Origin: VXNE01 sp965261535
GTDB lineage: Bacteria > Pseudomonadota > Gammaproteobacteria > Pseudomonadales > Azotimanducaceae
Direction of reading: 5' to 3'
DNA length: 64,000 nucleotides
Assembly (NCBI GenBank): GCA_965261535.1
Contig: OZ253469.1
Coordinates: 1,736,001-1,800,000 of the forward strand
In this document: positions 26,114 through 35,471 of the stretch, one piece after another
Numbering within the stretch: the stretch's first letter is position 1
Layout of the letters: each line of letters opens with the position of its first letter
Notes under the pieces: model-generated
What the model saw: only the letters and a program-made list of their open reading frames with translations
Told to the model about the DNA's origin: nothing
Database searches by the model: none
Position numbers and translations under genes: made by a program

Positions 26114-26839
26114 ATGCCCAAGTGTCGTCTCTGCGGAAGCCAGGTCCCTTCGCTCCGCAACTCACACATCGTCCCCGAGTTTCTGTACAAAGACCTCTAT
26201 AATGACAAAGGGCACATGATGGCCATTCGCCCACCGCAGGCGCGGCACCGTCCTTGGCGCGCACTGCAAAAGGGGGTCCGCGAGAAACTGTTCTGTGATT
26301 CGTGTGAGCAGCACTTCAACGAGCACTTCGAAAAGCCCTTTCTTCGTCAGTGGGCGGCGGCCCGGCTCCCCGACCCATGGAACGACGACCGCGAGATCCG
26401 AATCCAGGTGGACGACTACGCCTCATTCAAGCTGTTCCACCTCAGCGTTCTCTTTCGCGCCGGCGTAAGCTCCTTACCCCACTATCAGCAGGTCGCTCTG
26501 GGTCCTCACGAACCCGTGTTGCGCCAACTGCTTGTCGACCGAGACACCGGCGGCGAGCTCCAGTATCCCGTCTGCGGACAAGCCGTAGTCCATCACCGAA
26601 CACGCCGCCTTGTTCAAGCCGTTACGCGCCCCGAGTTGCGAACATTCGCCGCCCACCGCTACTACGCGATGGCGTATGGGGGCGTCGAGTGGTGGGTTCA
26701 GGTCTCTTCTCACAGACACAGGCGGCTCGAGCAACTCTTTCTCCGCCCGGATGGAACCATCCCGTTGAGCCCCGTCCCGTGGAACGAAATCCCGGCATTT
26801 CAACTTGCCGCGATCGCCCTTCGAACGCCGCGTTCGTAG
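26114..26839 (+). CDS. HNH-like zinc-binding protein of unknown function
   Basis: The 241-aa protein starts with a CRLCG knuckle (residues 4-8), then LRNSHIVPEFLYK and LFCDSCEQHFNEHFEK with a second CxxC pair. Paired CxxC knuckles around an SHI(V/I)P block resemble the treble-clef HNH endonuclease group, with the histidine of NSHIVPE as the candidate catalytic residue. The remaining 150 residues are unrecognised. It lies 80 bp after the XRE gene on the same strand and may belong to the same defence locus. Confidence 0.55.
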   Translation: MPKCRLCGSQVPSLRNSHIVPEFLYKDLYNDKGHMMAIRPPQARHRPWRALQKGVREKLFCDSCEQHFNEHFEKPFLRQWAAARLPDPWNDDREIRIQVDDYASFKLFHLSVLFRAGVSSLPHYQQVALGPHEPVLRQLLVDRDTGGELQYPVCGQAVVHHRTRRLVQAVTRPELRTFAAHRYYAMAYGGVEWWVQVSSHRHRRLEQLFLRPDGTIPLSPVPWNEIPAFQLAAIALRTPRS

Positions 26840-26989
26840 TTCCGCAGCAACTCCGGAGACCCCGGCGAGGTCCCCCGACCGCACCGCAGCCACGTCGGGC
26901 AGCCGGGCAGTGGTTTCTTCAAGGCGGCGCTTCGAGCACCCTTCTCGAGACTGCCGCCGACGATCTTGAGAACGTGACGCCAGCGATGC

Positions 26990-27913
26990 CATCGCTTGCC
27001 ACTCCAAACAGGTTGAAGCGGTATGCGCGCGCTTGTCGCAGAGCCTACAACTTCGTGACCGCTCCGGCCCGCGCCCTCAAGGCCGGCACCCGAGTCATGC
27101 AATTTCGTCGAATGCTTCCCTCCGGCGCGACACCGCGCCAGGCCGCCCTCGCATCCCGAGCCGTCTCGACCGACTTCGCCAGTCGCCGAGCCGCCGATGA
27201 CTGGATCACTTTCGTGATCAGAACAATCGTGTTTCTGAACGCGGCCATCCAAGGCCTCAACGAGACTCGCAAGGTCGCGCTCACCTGATCCGGCATGGGC
27301 GGCAAGACGGGTTTTTGGGGAGACAAAGCGCCCAAGTTCTGGATAGCCGGTGTTCTGGGGCTGACGACGCTCTCGCTCGTCGCTTGGTTTCACTCGACCT
27401 CCCCGGGTGAGAACCTCGAGGAATACGAGGCTCTCACGACATACTACAAGAGCGCGTATCTCCATTTCACGGGTATTCCCAGCTTCCAGGGTCACCTCCG
27501 GATTCCGGTGCCGTTCGAGGTTGGCTTTCTCTTTCAGAAGGCACCCGAGATGGTATTCGACGCCATCGCCGGGCTCGACACAAGCGACACCGATCCGCTG
27601 GGCCGACGACTACTACGCCATCGCCGAAATTGTCGAGGACACATGCTACATGGCGAGGAGATACGAGGGTCAACGTCGCCGAGAATACGCGGCTGAGAAT
27701 CGGTCAATTCTCCGGCTGTGCCGCTGGAAGACATCTGCTGATAAAGCGCTTCGACCATTTGGACGCAGGATCCACGAACGGGGCTTTGTCAACCCGCGTG
27801 CCTCTCGAGATGAGAAAGAACGCTACATTGAGAGCGCCTACGCTCGAAGGGATGCGATATATCGGAGATACTACATCAGAGCCCGTGATTCCCTGCGTCG
27901 ATTCATTCAATAG
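26990..27913 (+). pseudogene. Remnant of a phage/ICE large polyvalent protein (C-terminal part)
   Basis: Three consecutive pieces match the C-terminal region (LPD38-like) of very large polyvalent proteins of phages and conjugative elements: FRRMLPSGATPRQAALASRA with IVFLNAAIQGLNETRK; after an in-frame TGA at 27286-27288, WIAGVLGLTTLSLVAW, YEALTTYYKSAYLHF and RIPVPFEVGFLFQKAPE; and, after a frameshift near 27590, AEIVEDTCYMARRYEGQR and ESAYARRDAIYRRYY in another frame. The stop and frameshift, plus loss of the huge upstream part, show decay of a former prophage or ICE. Confidence 0.6.
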
Positions 27914-27932
27914 CTTCACCATTGGAGATACT

Positions 27933-28107
27933 GTGGATATTTCAACAATTGTTCTTGTATGCATCGTGGCGGTGATCGCAATCATTTGCGGATACGTAAT
28001 CATGGTACGACGTTCGGGGGGGACGCCGCTTCATCTAGCTGCTGCGGACGACGAAATGGAGACCGCCATTTCCCTCTTGGCGAGCGGCGCAGATACAAAC
28101 AAAAAGG
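27933..28107 (+). pseudogene. Ankyrin-repeat membrane protein, 5' half (split by IS66-type element)
   Basis: The start is GTG at 27933 with GGAG eight bases upstream. It encodes an N-terminal transmembrane helix (IVLVCIVAVIAIICGYVIMV) and the first ankyrin repeat (GGTPLHLAAADDEMETAI, SLLASGADTN). The frame is interrupted at 28107, the end of an 8-bp target duplication. Joining to 30404 restores one uninterrupted frame of 164 codons plus stop. Base composition is lower in GC than the neighbours, fitting an acquired gene. Confidence 0.75.
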
Positions 28108-28111
28108 GTAA

Positions 28112-29563
28112 CTACTCACCCCCTTGCTCGTAGATCTCCCCGGAAAGAGCGATCTGGATGGCGACGAGTGGATTGTATCCGCGGTTTCGCATGGTTTGCA
28201 GGTAGCTGGAGATACGGCAGTAGGCTTGGGCAAATCGCTCGGTGCGGAAGCAGCCCGACACCTTCTGTTTCACCTTGCTCATTCGAAGGTCGCGCTCGGC
28301 CCGGTTGTTTGTGAAGGGGACGGTGGACTCCTCGGCGAACAGCAAGACCGCCTGTTCGTGCTTCTTCAACCGTTCCCAGAGGTTGTGCGCATCGGACTTG
28401 GCGATTCTGCCGCGTTTGCCCTTGGTCCGGGCGGGGATGGGCGGCAGTTCCTTGGCGCCACGCGTCAGGATGTTTCGATAGCGTTTGCGCAGGTTCCGGC
28501 ATTCCCGCTCGGTCACCTGCTTGGCGTCGCTCGCCGACACCTTGGCGCAGGTTTCCTTGAGCAGTCGCTTCATGTTCCTGGCCCAAGGGTATTGATTGGA
28601 GTCTACGACGAACTGCAATTCGCGCAGGAGATGCGAGCCGCAAAGCGCGTGGCCGCAATGATCGTAGGACAGATACGACGCCCAGCAGTCGTGCACCACG
28701 ACACCGCCGTAGCGGGGGATGATGCCGATGTCGTCGATGGCCTCGCAACCGCGTTTGCGGTGCAGGCGTTTGACGGTGATCTCGCCGCCGGAATAGACAT
28801 GGATCCAGTGGTTCTTCCGATCCACCCGCAGCGAGGTCTCGTCGGCGTTCAAGGCCGGCATGCGGAGCAGTTCGTCGATGGCCGTCGCCTCCCAACGTTC
28901 CAGCGCCGCATGCAGTCGGATCACGAACTTCAGCAGCGTCGCCGGCGACATGGCCACATCGATCAGCGTCTCGACCGACTTCAGCACCCGGTCGAGCGGG
29001 ACCATCCGGGCGATCAGCAGGTTCATCATGTAGGCCTTGAGGCCGTTGCCGTACTGCAGGGGACCGCACATGTCCGCCGGGAATCGTCCCGTCGTCCGCT
29101 GCCGACAGCGGGGGCAGTCCTTGACCTCCGCATCGACGTGATGGACGACCTTCTCGAACAGTATGTCGATGCGCGTGCGCCGTGGCTTGGACTGCGATGG
29201 CGTACTACCGAGATCGGCGCCGCAGTTCGCGCAGGCGTCGACCGCCGCCACCTCGGTGGTGGTCACGGTGCGGCTATGGCGCGACCGGGCATCGTTTTGC
29301 GTCACGCCCTTGCCCTTGCCACCGGGCCGGGTCGCCGCGGTCTCGTCCTTGCTCGTTTGCGAGGGCGGGATGCTCGAATTGCGGCCGCCCTTGCGGGTGG
29401 TCTTCTCCATGAAGATCGCCATCGGCACTTCGAACAGCATCAGCAGGGCGTTGAACAGCGCGCGCGTTTCCGCCGACATCTTGTCCGCCGCGGACAGTCG
29501 CCCGAACTCCGCCTTCAGGCGCTCGAACTCCTCGCGCAGCGATTGCCGGTTCACCGTGGCCAT
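28112..29563 (-). CDS. tnpC: IS66-family transposase (TnpC type)
   Basis: The 483-aa product has the IS66 transposase order: an N-terminal helical region (LREEFERLKAEFGRLSAADK), the SSIPPSQ motif, a zinc-binding block CANCGADL with CPRCRQRTTG, and the DDE core with ALNADETSL (first Asp), VVVHDCWASYLSYDHC (second Asp) and NNRAERDLRMSKVKQKVSG (Glu). All catalytic residues are present, so the enzyme may be active. Its stop codon TAG lies inside the left terminal inverted repeat. It is encoded just downstream of the methyltransferase, about 9 bp apart, in the same direction. Confidence 0.92.
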   Translation of the reverse strand: MATVNRQSLREEFERLKAEFGRLSAADKMSAETRALFNALLMLFEVPMAIFMEKTTRKGGRNSSIPPSQTSKDETAATRPGGKGKGVTQNDARSRHSRTVTTTEVAAVDACANCGADLGSTPSQSKPRRTRIDILFEKVVHHVDAEVKDCPRCRQRTTGRFPADMCGPLQYGNGLKAYMMNLLIARMVPLDRVLKSVETLIDVAMSPATLLKFVIRLHAALERWEATAIDELLRMPALNADETSLRVDRKNHWIHVYSGGEITVKRLHRKRGCEAIDDIGIIPRYGGVVVHDCWASYLSYDHCGHALCGSHLLRELQFVVDSNQYPWARNMKRLLKETCAKVSASDAKQVTERECRNLRKRYRNILTRGAKELPPIPARTKGKRGRIAKSDAHNLWERLKKHEQAVLLFAEESTVPFTNNRAERDLRMSKVKQKVSGCFRTERFAQAYCRISSYLQTMRNRGYNPLVAIQIALSGEIYEQGGE

Positions 29564-29572
29564 GGCCGCCGC

Positions 29573-30304
29573 TCAGCCGTCCTCGGCCTCGACCGCCATC
29601 ATCGCCGCCAGCACCGCGAGGCGCTCCGCCCGCGGCATCGCCTGGTAGCGCCCGCCCCAACTCGCCGCCTTGCGCTTGATGGTCTGGCGGTGGGTGAAGT
29701 TGCGGCCCGCGCGGCTGGCCCAATGCACCCGGTCCGGGACGAAGTTGAACCACAGCTTCTCGGTGCGCACCCCGCCCCGGTTCATGACCTGCACCTCCAG
29801 CCTGCGCCAGCCGCCGAGCAACCCGTCGTACAGCGCCGAGGGATAGCCGGACAGCATGACCCGGCAGGGCAGGGTCTTGAGCAGTTCCAGCAGCTCGACG
29901 TGGTCGGCCTCCCCGTAGTCGAAGCGATAGCGACGGCCCGAGGTGCGGGTGCGCATCAGGTAGGGCGGGTCGCTGTAGACCAGCTCCGAGCCCCGATAGT
30001 CGTACTCGGCCAGAAACCGGTGCGCGCAGCCGTGAATGCGTTGCACGGGGTAGTCGCAGTCGAACTTCGCCAGAGCCCGCCCATCGAGGTCGATGCCGAT
30101 GTTGTGCAGCGCCGCCGGCTTGCGCTTCATGATCGCGCCGCCGCCGAGGTGGGTCTCGATGTAGGTGTCGTGCGGCGGCATCAGGGCGATGATGGGCTGG
30201 CACAGCCCCGAGGTCGCCTTCGATCCGAAATAGGCCAATCGAGAAGATCCGGCAATCCGTACGAAGGCCACACCATAGCGATGAGGCGCTATGATGTCAA
30301 GCAA
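29573..30304 (-). CDS. D12-class DNA adenine methyltransferase, passenger gene of the IS66-type element
   Basis: The product (up to 243 aa) has the SAM-binding motif LAYFGSKA near residue 24 and the catalytic motif YSDPPYL near residue 110, with THLGGGAIM between them, as in D12/Dam-type N6-adenine methyltransferases. It is shorter than Dam (about 270-280 aa) and its recognition sequence cannot be predicted. TTG at 30304 and GTG at 30271 are both possible starts; the latter lies closer to family similarity. It lies within the terminal repeats, upstream of the transposase gene, so it moves with the element. Confidence 0.8.
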   Translation of the reverse strand: MLDIIAPHRYGVAFVRIAGSSRLAYFGSKATSGLCQPIIALMPPHDTYIETHLGGGAIMKRKPAALHNIGIDLDGRALAKFDCDYPVQRIHGCAHRFLAEYDYRGSELVYSDPPYLMRTRTSGRRYRFDYGEADHVELLELLKTLPCRVMLSGYPSALYDGLLGGWRRLEVQVMNRGGVRTEKLWFNFVPDRVHWASRAGRNFTHRQTIKRKAASWGGRYQAMPRAERLAVLAAMMAVEAEDG

Positions 30305-30395
30305 TATCCGACGGACGCGCGTGGCCCATAGCGCGGGACGCCTTTCAGGCTATGCTCTCTCGGGAATGAGGTCGGGTAGGGGGTGAGTAGTTACC

Positions 30396-30723
30396 CAAAA
30401 AGGACAAATGGGGTCGGACTCCGCTCTTTCAGGCGATTGTTTCTGGGAGTCCGAAATTCGTTGATCTACTGCTTGAATTCGGGGCTGATCCAAATATTGT
30501 TGATCACAACGGTGAGGTCTCGCTGCACCACGTCAGTTCTCGTCGAGAAGCGTATGGCACAGACGAGATACTCTCGAAGTTGTTTAGACATGGTGCGAAT
30601 CCAGATATCCGCAACAACAATGGCGAGACCCCCCACGACAGATCAATGCGTCTATTTCGAATAGACATTGGGGACGCCATATTGCAGGAGTCGCAACGAC
30701 ACATGACGAACACTACATCGTGA
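30396..30723 (+). pseudogene. Ankyrin-repeat membrane protein, 3' half (split by IS66-type element)
   Basis: Starting with the second copy of the CAAAAAGG duplication, the frame reads KKDKWGRTPLFQAIVSGS, KFVDLLLEFGADPNIVDHNG, SKLFRHGANPDIRNNNGETP and ends at TGA 30721-30723. These are three ankyrin repeats continuing exactly from 28107. The gene encodes a membrane-anchored ankyrin protein in its unbroken form. Confidence 0.75.
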
Positions 30724-30814
30724 TACCGGAATGTCTAATTTCAGTTCGTCGCGACCGTGACGATTGGGCGGTCGAATCACGTACAGCGCGTCGTTGCCGA
30801 TGCGGCCGGCGCGG

Positions 30815-33800
30815 CTAACGGGCGCTTCCCAAGAGACTCGCCAGCCGGCGCGACACGGATTGCGGCGACCCGGTCCGCCGCGCGAGCAGCGCGTAGAACG
30901 ACGGCACGATGAACAGCGTCAGGAAGGTGGCGAGCGACACCCCAGAGAACACCACGATGCCGAGCACCATGCGGCTTTCCGAGCCCGCCCCCGTCGCGAG
31001 AATCAGCGGGATCGAGCCCATGATCGTGGAGATCGTGGTCATGACGACGGGCCGCAGACGAATCCCTGACGCCTCGATGATTGCTTCTTCGAATGAGCGG
31101 CCGGCATCGCGCATCTGGTTGATGAACTCGACGATCAGGACCCCGTTCTTGGCGGCGATCCCGATCAGCATGACGATGCCAATCTGGCTGAAGATGTTGA
31201 TCGACTGTCCCGTGAGGTAGAGACCGAGCAACGCGCCCGCCACCGCCAACGGTACCGTGACGAGGATTACCAGCGGATGCACGAAGCTCTCGAACTGCGC
31301 GGCAAGCACCAGGAAGACGATGAGCAGCGCCAAGCCGAAAGTGAGCGCCAGGCTGCCGCTCGTCTCCTTGTATTCAAGGGACTCGCCCTGGTAGTCGATC
31401 CGCGCCTCGTCCGGGAAAGACTCCCGAACGACCCGTTCCAGAAACTCCAATGCTTCGCCCAGGACGGTGCCCGGGGCCAGGCTTGCCGTGATGGTGACGG
31501 CACGCAGCCGGTTGTAGCGGTTGAGCGAGCCGGGGGCGGCCCGTTCGTCGACATGAATGAGGTTGGCCAGCGGGACTAGCTCGCCCGTTGAATCCGATCG
31601 CACGTAGATATTCGAAAGGTCCTGGGCGGTCGCGCGCTGGTCGTCACGGGCCTGGAGGATGACGTCGTACTCCTCGCCGTCCTTGACGTAGGTCGTAATC
31701 CGCTGTTCGCTCATCATCGTCGAGAGCGTCCTGCCGATGTTCTGAACCGAGACACCAAGCGAAGCCGCGCGGTTCTTGTCGATTCGCACCACGGCCTGGG
31801 GCTGGGTCTCCTTCAGGTCGCTGTCGACGCGCTGAAGACCCGGAAACTCGCGCGACCGTTCGAAGATGAGGTCCCGCCATTCGGCGAGGGTCTCGTAATC
31901 GGGACCGCCGAGCACGAACTGAACGGGTCGGCCCCCGCCCATGCGGGACAGGCCCGAACGCACGAACGCGAACGCTCGTACGTCGGGGATGTTCCGCCAC
32001 GCCGCGTTAACACGCGCCGCGGCGTCCTTGGTGCTGATCTCGCGCTCTCCCCACGGCTTCATGACGACCATGATCACGCCGCTGTTGGACGAATTGCCGC
32101 CCCACCCCGGAACGGCCATCACGACGACCTGTACGAGGCCCTCGTCGATCATCTGCCTGGCTGGAAGCTCAAGTTTCAGGGCTTCGCGCTTCATGCGCTC
32201 GATGCCCATACCCTCTGGCCCCGAGAACATCGCCATGAACGCGCCCTGGTCCTCCTCCGGGACGTACTCCCGCGGAACCACATCGAGCAGGAAATAGGCA
32301 CCGGCCAACGTGCCGGCCGCCGCCAGCACCGCCACCCAGCGGTGCCGGATGAGTACACGCAAAACGCTGATGTAGCCCTGTCTAAGCCGGGAGAAGCCAC
32401 CGTTGATCCACCCCGCCAAGCGGTTTTCGCGGCCCGAAGCGCGCAGGAATTTGGAGCACATGACCGGCGTCAGCGACAGCGCGAGGACGCTGGAAAACAC
32501 CACCGCCGCCGCGATGGTCACCGCCAGCTCACCGAAGATCACGCCGATATTGTCGGTGAGGAACATGATCGGCGTGAACACCGCCACCAATACCGCCGTT
32601 GTAGCGATCACGGCGAAACCGACTTGACGGGTCCCGTTGTACGCGGCGACCAGGGGCGTCTCCCCCTCCTCGATTCGCCGATGGATGTTCTCCAGCACGA
32701 CGATGGCGTCGTCCACCACGAGCCCGATGGACAGCACGAGGGCGAGCAGGGTGATCAGGTTAACGGTGAAACCGAATGCCGCCAGGGCGATGAATGCCGA
32801 GACCAGGCACACCGGGATCGTGACGACCGGTATCGCCATGGTCCGGAACGAGCCCAGGAACACGAGGATGACCAGGCTTACCAGCACGGTGGTGATGGCG
32901 ATAGTGCGGTAGACCGAGTTGATCGCCGCGCGGATGAACACCGAGTCGTCGGATCCCTTCGTGACCCGCATGTGGTCCGGAATCGCGTCGTTGATCTTGT
33001 CGATCTCGGCCGCCACCTGCTCCAGCGTCTTGAGCGTATTCGCCTTCGACTGCTTGATGATTCCGATGCTGACCGTCGGCAGGCCGTTCGCACGGAAGAT
33101 CGAGCGGTGGTCCAGGGGCGCCACCTCGACCGTCGCGACCTCGCCCAAACGCACCAGGTGACCGTCCTCGCCACGCGCGACCACCAACTCCCGGAAGTCC
33201 TCGGCGGACTCGTAACCTCGCGCGAGCCGAACCGTTAGTTCCCGGTCCACGGTCTCGAGGCGGCCCGCCGGGAGTTCCAGGTTTTCACGGCGCAATGCCG
33301 ACTCAATGTCAGTGACGGTGAGGTTCCGGGCCGCGAGTGCTAGCCGATCCACCCAGATCCGCATTGCCGGACGGGCCCCGCGTACGCCGGCATTGGCAAC
33401 GCCGGGGATCGCCGCGAAGCGATCGGCGATGTAGCGCTCGGTGTAGTCGGTGAGTTCCATCCGGTTCAACACCGAACTCCGCACGTTGATGTACATGGCC
33501 GGGCGGGCATCGGAGTCCTGTTTGCGGATCTCCGGCGGGCGCGCGTCCTCCGGCAACCAGCGTACGGCCCGCGAGACCCGGTCGCGGACGTCGTTCGCGG
33601 CGGCGTCGATATCGCGGTCGAGGTCGAACTCCAGGTTGATGCGCGATCTGCCGTCGGTACTCGACGAACGCACTGCCTTTACGCCCTCGATGCCGCTGAT
33701 CTGATCCTCGATCACCGTGGTGACCCGGCTTTCAATGACGTCGGACGACGCGCCGGGATAGGAGGTGCTGATGGAAATGACCGGCGGCGTCACGTCCGGG

Positions 33801-33910
33801 TATTCCCGCAGCGGCAGGAGGTTGAACGAAAGGATGCCGAAGGCCAACAGGGCCAGGCTGATGACGGTGGCAAATACCGGTCGCTTGACGGATGTGTCGG
33901 ACAACCACAT
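30815..33910 (-). CDS. RND efflux transporter permease subunit (HAE1/AcrB family)
   Basis: The 1031-aa inner-membrane pump has the full HAE1 layout: a first helix (KRPVFATVISLALLAFGILS), porter domain, TM2-6 including GLVVDDAIVVLENIHRR with the proton-relay Asp pair, a second porter region (PEGMGIERMKREALKLE), and TM8-12 ending in GIAAKNGVLIVEFINQ and VLGIVVFSGVSLATFLTLF. The length matches AcrB/MexB (about 1030-1050 aa). It pumps hydrophobic compounds out using proton influx, with the fusion lipoprotein encoded 11 bp upstream. No outer-membrane channel gene is adjacent. A deleted duplicate of this gene lies 11 kb away at 19437-21180. Confidence 0.93.
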   Translation of the reverse strand: MWLSDTSVKRPVFATVISLALLAFGILSFNLLPLREYPDVTPPVISISTSYPGASSDVIESRVTTVIEDQISGIEGVKAVRSSSTDGRSRINLEFDLDRDIDAAANDVRDRVSRAVRWLPEDARPPEIRKQDSDARPAMYINVRSSVLNRMELTDYTERYIADRFAAIPGVANAGVRGARPAMRIWVDRLALAARNLTVTDIESALRRENLELPAGRLETVDRELTVRLARGYESAEDFRELVVARGEDGHLVRLGEVATVEVAPLDHRSIFRANGLPTVSIGIIKQSKANTLKTLEQVAAEIDKINDAIPDHMRVTKGSDDSVFIRAAINSVYRTIAITTVLVSLVILVFLGSFRTMAIPVVTIPVCLVSAFIALAAFGFTVNLITLLALVLSIGLVVDDAIVVLENIHRRIEEGETPLVAAYNGTRQVGFAVIATTAVLVAVFTPIMFLTDNIGVIFGELAVTIAAAVVFSSVLALSLTPVMCSKFLRASGRENRLAGWINGGFSRLRQGYISVLRVLIRHRWVAVLAAAGTLAGAYFLLDVVPREYVPEEDQGAFMAMFSGPEGMGIERMKREALKLELPARQMIDEGLVQVVVMAVPGWGGNSSNSGVIMVVMKPWGEREISTKDAAARVNAAWRNIPDVRAFAFVRSGLSRMGGGRPVQFVLGGPDYETLAEWRDLIFERSREFPGLQRVDSDLKETQPQAVVRIDKNRAASLGVSVQNIGRTLSTMMSEQRITTYVKDGEEYDVILQARDDQRATAQDLSNIYVRSDSTGELVPLANLIHVDERAAPGSLNRYNRLRAVTITASLAPGTVLGEALEFLERVVRESFPDEARIDYQGESLEYKETSGSLALTFGLALLIVFLVLAAQFESFVHPLVILVTVPLAVAGALLGLYLTGQSINIFSQIGIVMLIGIAAKNGVLIVEFINQMRDAGRSFEEAIIEASGIRLRPVVMTTISTIMGSIPLILATGAGSESRMVLGIVVFSGVSLATFLTLFIVPSFYALLARRTGSPQSVSRRLASLLGSAR

Positions 33911-33921
33911 GGCTCACCACC

Positions 33922-35010
33922 CTAGCGCCGGGGAGCGACGCCGGGATTCGCCTCGACCGGCTCGGCACGGCGCACCGGGCCACCGTCTCGAACATTCATG
34001 ACGCCTTCGACGACCACTTCCTGGCCCGGCGCGATGCCCGTACGTGCTTCCGCCCAACCATCGCGGCGGATGCCGAGGTCAATCGTCGTCATCGCCGCGC
34101 GCCCATCCGTTACCGCGTAGACGAATGTCTCCATGCCGCGCTGCAACAAAGCCGTCTCGGGCACGATCAGGGCGTCGCGACTCGCGGTCGTCAGCTTCAC
34201 CGTCATCAACATGCCGGGCCGCAAGAGCGCATCCGAATTGTCGATATGCGCCCGTACGGGCACCGCCCGGGTTACCGGGTTGACTCGTGAACCGACCGTC
34301 CGAACCGTGGCGGCGAAGGACCGGCCGGGGAACGCCGCGCTCGCGGCCGTTAGCGAGAGTCCTGGATGAACGACACCCAGATGCACCTCGGGCAACGCAA
34401 AGTCGAGTTTGATCACCGAAAGATCGTCCAGGGTCGTGATGGGCGTACCCGGGGTGATGAGCGTTCCGGCACTCACCTCACGGAAACCAAGCAAGCCCGT
34501 GAAGGGAGCGCGGATCAGTCGATCGTCCAAACGCGCGACGAGGGCCTGGTAGCGAGCCCGGGCACCGGACAATCGGGATTGCGCCTCGTCCACATCGGAA
34601 ACGGGGATACTGCGCTGTTCGAGAAGGTTCTTCAGCCGATCATACTGGTTCTGGGCATCCTGCTTGCCGGCTTCGGCTTCTTGCAGCAACGCGGTCTGCT
34701 CTTCGTTGGTAAGCTCGACCAGGACATCGCCCTGCTGGACGAAATCGCCGTCGTCGAAGCGGACGTGTCGGATCGAATCGGTGACTTTCGCGGTAACGGT
34801 CACGGACTCGTTCGCCTGCGTCGTACCGATCGCCTCGATGATGTCCGCAATGGAGCGGACCGTTGCCGTTTCGGTGACCACCAGCGGAGGCCCGCCAAAC
34901 CCACCCGGGGATGAACCCGCGGGCTCTTCATCGCTACAAGCCGCGCCAAGGAGGAGCATCACTACCCAGGACTTGGCCCCACGCACGCCAACCTCCACAT
35001 CCAAGTCCAC
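33922..35010 (-). CDS. RND efflux periplasmic adaptor (membrane fusion) lipoprotein
   Basis: The 362-aa product begins with a signal peptide and lipobox LGAAC, so Cys25 is the predicted lipidation site. The mature protein follows HlyD/AcrA order: a beta-barrel start (VTETATVRSIADII), lipoyl half-motif (VRFDDGDFVQQGDVLVEL), a coiled-coil hairpin (about residues 105-155), the second lipoyl half (RLIRAPFTGLLGFREV), and membrane-proximal strands. It bridges the pump and the outer-membrane channel. It lies 11 bp upstream of the permease gene in one operon. Confidence 0.9.
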   Translation of the reverse strand: MDLDVEVGVRGAKSWVVMLLLGAACSDEEPAGSSPGGFGGPPLVVTETATVRSIADIIEAIGTTQANESVTVTAKVTDSIRHVRFDDGDFVQQGDVLVELTNEEQTALLQEAEAGKQDAQNQYDRLKNLLEQRSIPVSDVDEAQSRLSGARARYQALVARLDDRLIRAPFTGLLGFREVSAGTLITPGTPITTLDDLSVIKLDFALPEVHLGVVHPGLSLTAASAAFPGRSFAATVRTVGSRVNPVTRAVPVRAHIDNSDALLRPGMLMTVKLTTASRDALIVPETALLQRGMETFVYAVTDGRAAMTTIDLGIRRDGWAEARTGIAPGQEVVVEGVMNVRDGGPVRRAEPVEANPGVAPRR

Positions 35011-35046
35011 CTATGGTACGCCCATATCGACCGGAAGCTTCAACGG

Positions 35047-35256
35047 GCACTCGGGCGAAGCCACGATGCCACCGTGGGGACGCGCACGCTGCCTTCGATC
35101 CCCTCGGGAGCGAGACGGTCGATGTTCGGCGTCGGTCGCGCCATTAAAGCTCACATCTCCGTAGGCAAGATCGTCCGCCACCATGACCACGATATCCGGT
35201 GCCGTCGATGCAGTGGCCGCTTCGCCTACGGCCAGGACATGACGAGCGTCAATAGA
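35047..35256 (-). pseudogene. N-terminal remnant of a sulfatase, cut by a MITE-like element
   Basis: The minus strand reads ASTAPDIVVMVADDLAYGDV then SFNGATDA, the start of a sulfatase, and after a one-base frame change PNIDRLAPEGIEGSVRVP, then a stop. A likely signal-peptide end precedes it, but the 5' side is cut by the repeat element at 35257. Nothing of the CxPxR region or beyond remains. Confidence 0.6.
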
Positions 35257-35471
35257 CCTAGTGCTCCGTCAAGCCTAAATCTACGGGTATCTGCGGGTCT
35301 TTTTGGCCCCTGGACAGATTTCTTGCGAAGGGTGCCCCCTCGCGCTCCCCGGCTGAAGGCTCCGTTGCTCCTTCTTGTGTGGGGCCTGCCACACCGCGTC
35401 GTCGCGCCTCGCGAGGAACCAAAAATCCCTCGCAGCTACACTCGCATTTTTAGACTTGACGGAACACTAGG
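35257..35471. repeat. 215-bp MITE-like element with 23-bp terminal inverted repeats
   Basis: The ends are CCTAGTGCTCCGTCAAGCCT on the left and, read inward from the right, CCTAGTGTTCCGTCAAGTCT, each continuing AAA: 21 of 23 positions match. The interior has no coding capacity for a transposase. Size and structure fit a miniature inverted-repeat element or solo IS deletion derivative. A short target duplication could not be assigned with confidence. Confidence 0.65.

Larger units (their letters stand above)
28108..30395. mobile_element. IS66-family element (ISBst12-like organisation) carrying a DNA adenine methyltransferase
   Basis: The element is about 2.29 kb and is bounded by inverted repeats sharing GTAACTACTCACCCCCT at the left end (28108) and, inverted, at the right end (to 30395). 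It is flanked by an 8-bp direct repeat CAAAAAGG at 28100-28107 and 30396-30403, the target-duplication size known for IS66. It encodes a TnpC-type transposase and a D12-class methyltransferase but no TnpA or TnpB, as in the ISBst12 subgroup. Removing the element and one duplication copy restores an ankyrin gene exactly. Confidence 0.85.

Noticed and set aside
28124..30331. 735-codon open frame on the plus strand across the IS66-type element
   Set aside because: It is antisense to the transposase and methyltransferase genes, which have clear motifs; the long frame is a GC-rich shadow.
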